Assembly (NCBI RefSeq): GCF_036014015.1
Contig: NZ_CP107905.1
Coordinates: forward strand, 7,502,001 to 7,566,000
Length of the DNA stretch: 64,000 nt
Direction: 5' to 3'
Source: Streptomyces sp. NBC_00457
GTDB lineage: Bacteria > Actinomycetota > Actinomycetes > Streptomycetales > Streptomycetaceae
The notes under the pieces are model-generated. The model did no database searches. It was not told the DNA's origin and saw nothing but the letters and a program-made list of their open reading frames with translations. Positions 59,789 through 64,000 of the stretch are shown piece after piece. Within the stretch, counting starts at the first letter, position 1; each line of letters opens with the position of its first letter. The translations under genes and the position numbers were made by a program.

Positions 59789-61252
59789 GTGAGCGGGAAG
59801 TTCCGGCCACGGCCCGGTTTCGTGGTGCAGGCCTACAAGTTCGCTCTCGATCCGAACGCCGGGCAGGAGCAGGCGCTGCGCTCGCACTGCGGTGCCGCTC
59901 GCGCCGCCTACAACTGGGCCGTGTCGTGGGTGACTGCCTCGTGGTGGCAGCGCAAGGCCGAAGCCTCCTACGCAATCGGTGAGGAGGAGTTGACGCCGTG
60001 GCGGTCGTGGTCGCTGCCTGCGCTGCGCAAGGAGTTCAACAGGGTCAAGACCACCGACCCGAGATTCGCGGACTGGTAGGAGGAGAACTCCAAGGAGGCC
60101 TACAGCACCGGCCTCGCGAACGCAGCTGCCGCGTTCGACAACTACGCCAAGTCCAAACAGGGCAAACGCAAGGGCGGCCGGGTGGGTGTCCCGCGCCGGA
60201 AGCCGAAGCGGAAAGCCCGCCTGACCTGCCGGTTCACCACCGGCACGATCCGCGTCGAACGGGACGGCCGACATGTCACTCTTCCTCGGCTGGGCGCAAT
60301 CCGTACCCACGAACCCACGATCAAGCTCCTGACCTGCATCCAGCCCGGCATAGCGCGTATCTTGTCCGCGACCGTCCGGTACGAGCGGGGGCGTTGGTTT
60401 GTCTCCTTCCAGGTGGAGACCGTCCGTGAGATCACCCGCGTGGCCCGGCCGGATGTCGCAGTCGGGATCGACCTGGGCGTCAAGCACCCGGCAGTCCTGG
60501 CCGACAGTTTCGGCGAGATCGGCTACGTGCCGAACCCCAAGCACCTGGACGGCAGCCTCAAGCTGCTCAGGTTCCACTCCCGCCGGGCCTCCCGGCGGCA
60601 GGGACCGGACCGCAGGACCGGCCAGAAGCCGTCGAAACGGTGGGAGAAGGCCAACGCCGAGCGCAACAAGATCCACCACCGGGTGGCAAACCTGCGCACC
60701 GACGCGCTGCACAGACTCACCGCCCGCGTACGCGCCGAGTACGGCACCGTCGTGGTCGAAGACCTCAACGTCGCCGGCATGCTCCGTAACAAGCGGCTCG
60801 CCCGCCGCGTGGCCGATGCCGGGTTCGGGGAAATCCGGCGCCAGCTCTCCTACAAGGGCCGACGCAATGCCTGCCGCACCGTCGTGGCGGGCCGCTGGTA
60901 TCCCAGTTCAAAGACCTGCTCGGACTGCGGCGCGGTGAAAGCCAAGCTGCCGCTGCACGTCCGAGTCTTCACCTGCGACGCCTGCGGCCTGGTCATGGAC
61001 CGGGACGAGAACGCGGCCCGCAACCTGGTCGCCCGCGTGGCGGCCGTCACCACTGGTACCGGAGTGGCCGGAGACCAGGACACGCCACGCGTGTCGAAGC
61101 CCCGTGGAGCCGACCGTAAGACTCGCCGCCAACGCCTCGGCCGGAACACCGGCCGAGGCGGGCGGGCAGGTGGCGCAAGCCTGCCGCACCCGCGGCAGAA
61201 GGAAACGGGAGACCGTCGTCAGGACACCGAAGCGCAACTCGCGCTCTGGTGA
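59789..61252 (+). pseudogene. tnpB: TnpB (IS1341-type RNA-guided nuclease family) interrupted by one in-frame amber codon
   Basis: One continuous frame of 487 codons from a GTG at 59789, with a single TAG at 60077-60079 (codon 97) where the run F-A-D-W-stop-E-E-N-S-K-E-A-Y suggests a lost Trp (TGG to TAG). Beyond it, all RuvC residues are intact: Asp228 (V-G-I-D-L-G-V-K), Glu324 (V-V-V-E-D-L-N-V) and Asp406 (M-D-R-D-E-N-A-A-R-N). The zinc finger C-S-D-C-G ... C-D-A-C-G is also intact. No tnpA is present. Restart at 60182 would give a protein lacking the N-terminal domain. Confidence 0.88.
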
Positions 61253-61293
61253 CACCGTCACGGACCTTCCAGACGGAAACGCCTGGGATGCTG

Positions 61294-61317
61294 AAAGTCA
61301 CTGAGACTTTGAGTAAC
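61294..61317 (+). mobile_element. Right-end hairpin of the IS1341-type element
   Basis: A perfect 6-bp hairpin AAAGTC-ACTGA-GACTTT (61294-61310) lies 42 bases past the tnpB stop and is followed by GAGTAAC. Subterminal right-end hairpins are the rule in this IS family. The element's end should lie at about 61314-61317. Confidence 0.6.
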
Positions 61318-61409
61318 GGAGTAGCTCTTCGCCGGAACCTCAGCTCGTCTGAGCCGGAGCCCGGAGGCTAGCCTCATGCGTGAGGCTAGCCGGCGAGACC
61401 TTCGGCAAG
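61315..61409 (+). promoter_or_regulatory. yybP-ykoY-type manganese riboswitch, 5' strand of P1 interrupted
   Basis: GGAGTAGC at 61318-61325 corresponds to the conserved 5' GGGGAGUAGC. A GC-rich two-hairpin body ends in a perfect 11-bp hairpin (61366-61376/61381-61391). GCGAGACCTTCGGCAAG (61393-61409) corresponds to the 3' GCAAGACCUUU. The gene downstream, TMEM165/GDT1, is a typical target. A further stable hairpin near 61408-61431 lies before the start codon. Assigned from memory of the consensus; no covariance search was run. Confidence 0.65.
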
Positions 61410-61498
61410 CAGTGCACCGACCGTGCGCTGCCGTGCCGGGGTGTCTTCGCAGGATGTGCAGCACTCTCGGTGGGGCAGCCCCGACCGATTGAGGAACC

Positions 61499-62080
61499 TT
61501 GATCAGCTTGACCGTGACGGCCGTCGTGTTCGGCGTCGTCTTCCTCGCCGAACTGCCGGACAAGACCGCACTCGCCGGGCTCGTCCTCGGCACCCGTTAT
61601 CGCGCCTCGTACGTCTTCGCCGGCGTCGCCGCCGCGTTCGCGCTGCATGTCGCGCTCGCCGTGGCGGCCGGCAGTGTGCTGACGCTGCTGCCGCAGCAGA
61701 TCCTGCATGCCCTGACCGGCGTGCTCTTCCTCGGTGGGGCGGCCGTGCTGCTGATGAAGAAGGACGAGGACGAGGCGGAGGTCCGCAAGCCGGAGAACCA
61801 GACCTTCTGGAAGGTGTCCGGGGCCGGGTTCATGCTCATCCTGGTCGCCGAGTTCGGTGATCTGACGCAGATCATGACGGCGAATCTCGCCGCCCGGTAC
61901 GACGACCCGCTCTCTGTCGGGCTCGGTGCGGTGCTCGCGCTGTGGGCGGTCGCGGGGCTCGGCATCGTCGGTGGAAAGGCCCTGATGAAGCGGGTTCCGC
62001 TGGCGCTGATCACCAAGATCGCGGCGCTGCTGATGCTGGGGCTCGGGGTGTGGAGTCTCTGGGAAGCGGTGGCCGGGTGA
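61499..62080 (+). CDS. TMEM165/GDT1 (UPF0016) family manganese transporter
   Basis: 193 residues from a TTG at 61499 (GAGGAA upstream is close; in-frame TTG 61508 and GTG 61514 are alternatives). Six hydrophobic segments are seen, with two copies of the E-x-G-D-x-T family motif: E-L-P-D-K-T at 18-23, where the Gly is replaced by Pro, and E-F-G-D-L-T in the second half. This family exports Mn2+ or exchanges cations. The riboswitch just upstream supports Mn2+ control. Confidence 0.86.
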   Translation: MISLTVTAVVFGVVFLAELPDKTALAGLVLGTRYRASYVFAGVAAAFALHVALAVAAGSVLTLLPQQILHALTGVLFLGGAAVLLMKKDEDEAEVRKPENQTFWKVSGAGFMLILVAEFGDLTQIMTANLAARYDDPLSVGLGAVLALWAVAGLGIVGGKALMKRVPLALITKIAALLMLGLGVWSLWEAVAG

Positions 62081-62276
62081 GCTGAACGGTCGGTGAACGC
62101 TTCTCGAAGGTGGTGGCGGGAACGGGTCCGATTTTGTACCGTGGAGAAACAAAGTGGCTCCGCCCGTTTTCCCTGACCGGCGGGCGGGCCCGCTTTGTTC
62201 TTGTCGTTCTTCGGGGGCCAGCCTTCCCTTTCTCCTTCTCCTTCTGCTCTTCCTCTTCCGCGCCTTGGAGTTGCCG

Positions 62277-62936
62277 ATGACGGCCACGACCGTGCTCACC
62301 GCCCGTGCCCTGCTGCTCGACATGGACGGCACCCTCGTCAACTCCGATGCCGTCGTCGAGCGGATCTGGCGGCGCTGGGCCGAGCGGAACGGGCTCGATG
62401 GGGACGAGGTCATGAAGGTCGCGCACGGTCGGCAGGGGCACGCCACGATGGCGTTGCTGCTGCCGGAGCGGGCGGTGGAGCGTAACCATGCGGACAATGC
62501 GCGCATGCTCGCCGAGGAGACGGCTGATGTGGACGGCGTCGTCGCGATTCCGGGCGCGTACGAGTTTCTGGCCTCGCTGCGGGGGTTGCCGCATGCGCTT
62601 GTCACCTCTGCGGACGTTGCGCTGTCCACGGCTCGGATGACTGCGGCGGGTCTTGCTCTGCCCGATGTGCGGGTCACTGCCGAGTCTGTCGGCGCGAGTA
62701 AGCCCGATCCGGAGGGGTTCCTCAAGGGTGCGGCGGAGTTGGGTGTTGCCCCTGCCGACTGCATTGTCTTCGAGGACTCGGGGGCGGGTATTCAGGCGGG
62801 GCGGGCTGCGGGGATGCGGGTTGTGGGGGTCGGGGCGCGGGCCGGGGTCCATGGGCCGGATGTGGTGGTGCGGGACCTTACGCAGGTGCGTGTGGAGGGC
62901 GTGGGGGACGGGACGCTGCGGGTGTACGTCGGGTAG
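62277..62936 (+). CDS. HAD family sugar-phosphatase-like hydrolase
   Basis: 219 residues from the ATG at 62277. Motif I is L-D-M-D-G-T-L-V (nucleophile Asp15), motif II V-T-S-A-D, and motif [13 protein letters not shown] ... F-E-D-S-G-A-G-I. The cap is of the type seen in 2-deoxyglucose-6-phosphatase-like GPP/DOG enzymes. It removes phosphate from small sugar phosphates or polyols. Confidence 0.9.
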   Translation: MTATTVLTARALLLDMDGTLVNSDAVVERIWRRWAERNGLDGDEVMKVAHGRQGHATMALLLPERAVERNHADNARMLAEETADVDGVVAIPGAYEFLASLRGLPHALVTSADVALSTARMTAAGLALPDVRVTAESVGASKPDPEGFLKGAAELGVAPADCIVFEDSGAGIQAGRAAGMRVVGVGARAGVHGPDVVVRDLTQVRVEGVGDGTLRVYVG

Positions 62937-62981
62937 GGCGCCGGTGCTGTGAGGTGCGCGGGTTGCAGTGGGCCGGGGGTG

Positions 62982-63177
62982 GGTCGCGCTGCCCGGCGCT
63001 GACGGGGTGCCGCCTGCGCCCACCCGTGCCGCCCCAGGCGGCACGACTGCCCGCAGCTTGGCGGGAGGGCGGGAGCCGCAGCTGGGCGGGACGGCTGCCC
63101 GCAGCTTGGTGGGTGGGCGCCGCCCCAGGCGGCACGGCTGCCCGCAGCTTGGTGGGTGGGCGCTGCCCCTTGCGGCG
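62982..63177. repeat. Reversed module B followed by tandem 43-bp repeats
   Basis: 62982-63057 is the reverse complement of module B (compare 17988-18062). A 43-bp unit is then repeated at 63091 and 63134 (ACGGCTGCCCGCAGCTTGG ...), with a partial older copy near 63045. No gene is supported in the gap 62937-63208. Confidence 0.78.
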
Positions 63178-63208
63178 CGGCTGCCTGCAGGGTGAGTCGG
63201 TCTACGAG

Positions 63209-64000
63209 TTACGGCTCCTGTGTCTCTGACTCCAGGCGTTCCCGTGTCTCGAGGTCGTAGACGCCGTAGTCCTTCGGGACGATGCCCCGCCACAGCTGGT
63301 ATTGGCGGACCGCGTCCTCGACGCCCTCGTTGTAGGTGCCCTTGGCTTCCCTCGTGTAGACGTCGGCCTGGGTCAGGCGTAGTTCGAGTTCGAGTACCTC
63401 TGGGCCCTCGTCGCCGCGGCTGAGGACGGGGGGTTCGGCTTCGCGGCCGTTTTCCGGGGCGCCGGCGGAGTTGGTCGGGGTGGCTGTCGGGGCGGTGGTG
63501 GGCGTCGGGTCGGGGGCGCCGGTCGGGGTCGGTGCGGGGGTGTTCGGGCGGGTCGGGGTCGGTGAGGGGGAGCCGTTTCCCGTGGGGTTGGGGGACGGTG
63601 CCGCGGACGTCGGGGTTGCGGATGGCGTGCTCGCGGACGGTGACTCGGACGAGGGTGTCGTGTCCGGCACGCTCGCCCGGACCTCCTCGGGCGCGGCCTG
63701 GTCCCGGGTGGGGGTGTCGTACGAGAAGACGCCGCTTGCCAGGCCCGCCGCGGTGACGACGGTGACGAGGACGCCCGCGACGCCGAACATGAGGGTGCGG
63801 CGGGGGCGGCGGGGCTGTTCCTCGTCCAGGGCGTCAAGGGCGTCCAGGGCGTCCGGGGTGCCCTCGAAGGCGCCCGGCCCGCCTGTGAACAGGCTCAGGT
63901 CGGCGTCACTGGGCTCGGTGCCAGCCGGTGCCGGTGCCGGTGGAGTCGGCGGTACGGCCGGCAGCGGCATCGTGACGTGCGGGTCCGCGGCTCTGGGTGG
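63209..64000 (-). CDS. Membrane-anchored peptidoglycan-binding protein, N-terminus outside the window
   Basis: The frame is open through the window edge (upstream of the ATG at 63970 it still reads P-P-R-A-A-D-P-H-V-T), so the gene may start further on. From the ATG there are 253 residues: a Pro/Asp-rich head with D-A-L-D-A-L-D-A-L-D-E, one membrane segment near 60-82 (L-M-F-G-V-A-G-V-L-V-T-V-V-T-A-A-G-L), a long Ser/Pro/Thr stalk, and a C-terminal peptidoglycan-binding domain (V-L-S-R-G-D-E-G-P-E-V-L-E-L-E-L-R-L). It is probably anchored at the cell envelope. Confidence 0.82.
   Translation of the reverse strand, partial: PPRAADPHVTMPLPAVPPTPPAPAPAGTEPSDADLSLFTGGPGAFEGTPDALDALDALDEEQPRRPRRTLMFGVAGVLVTVVTAAGLASGVFSYDTPTRDQAAPEEVRASVPDTTPSSESPSASTPSATPTSAAPSPNPTGNGSPSPTPTRPNTPAPTPTGAPDPTPTTAPTATPTNSAGAPENGREAEPPVLSRGDEGPEVLELELRLTQADVYTREAKGTYNEGVEDAVRQYQLWRGIVPKDYGVYDLETRERLESETQEP

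Overview
This is a chromosomal segment from a high-GC actinomycete, almost certainly a Streptomyces. The evidence is strong third-position G/C bias, GTG starts, long spurious open frames on the antisense strands, a FasR-controlled fabD-fabH-acpP-fabF cluster, a homodimeric-type pyruvate dehydrogenase (aceE), and a TerD/DUF475 stress cluster. From memory, the order fab genes, MFS exporter, aceE, DUF3052, AhpE, TerD resembles the S. coelicolor SCO2366-2391 neighbourhood; no search was run.

Layout. 0-3.7 kb: the end of a GH3 beta-glucosidase, galM, an SGNH-hydrolase lipoprotein and a DUF3145 gene. 3.8-8.8 kb: type II fatty-acid initiation and elongation genes on the minus strand, with the activator FasR upstream. 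9-19 kb: housekeeping and accessory genes (pirin, a serine hydrolase, GNATs, a MerR/aldo-keto reductase pair, a TetR/MFS exporter pair, a K+ channel). 19-21.7 kb: aceE. 22-32.4 kb: a ter stress island with three TerD paralogues, a TerA-like protein, a DUF475/TerC-like membrane protein, AhpE peroxiredoxin, and a CitE-like lyase / double-phosphoribosyltransferase fusion / HAD operon of the kind predicted to make a nucleoside-like metabolite. 32.5-35.1 kb: a zinc-ribbon protein, a coiled-coil membrane protein and a DUF4097 lipoprotein. 35.3-39.6 kb: an accessory patch with a TnpB-related gene, tRNA-Val(UAC), and about 2.3 kb bracketed by a 44-bp imperfect direct repeat that holds small membrane proteins and decayed integrase and zinc-ribbon fragments. 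39.6-59.5 kb: a mosaic of single genes and short operons (TmrB-like kinase, GNAT-PaaX, ABC-F, methyltransferase, epoxide-hydrolase-like, DedA, Cu/Zn SOD, DoxX, a large FAD protein, PhoD, a secreted HNH nuclease). 59.6-61.3 kb: an IS1341-type TnpB element with one amber codon. It abuts, and seems to have split, a yybP-ykoY manganese riboswitch in front of a TMEM165/GDT1 transporter gene. 61.5-64 kb: the transporter, a HAD phosphatase, repeats, and a peptidoglycan-binding membrane protein running off the window.

Most notable observations. (1) A family of interspersed inverted-repeat elements recurs between genes. One complete copy lies in frame inside the phosphoribosyltransferase fusion gene, and a second family lies in frame near the N-terminus of the coiled-coil gene. 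(2) The TnpB element appears to have been inserted in the P1 stem of a manganese riboswitch. (3) The two TnpB-family genes share a left-end hairpin and upstream sequence. (4) A 20-residue membrane peptide with a good ribosome-binding site sits inside the tRNA-linked patch. Antisense shadow frames were ignored. Start codons were moved wherever the ribosome-binding site or family alignment called for it.
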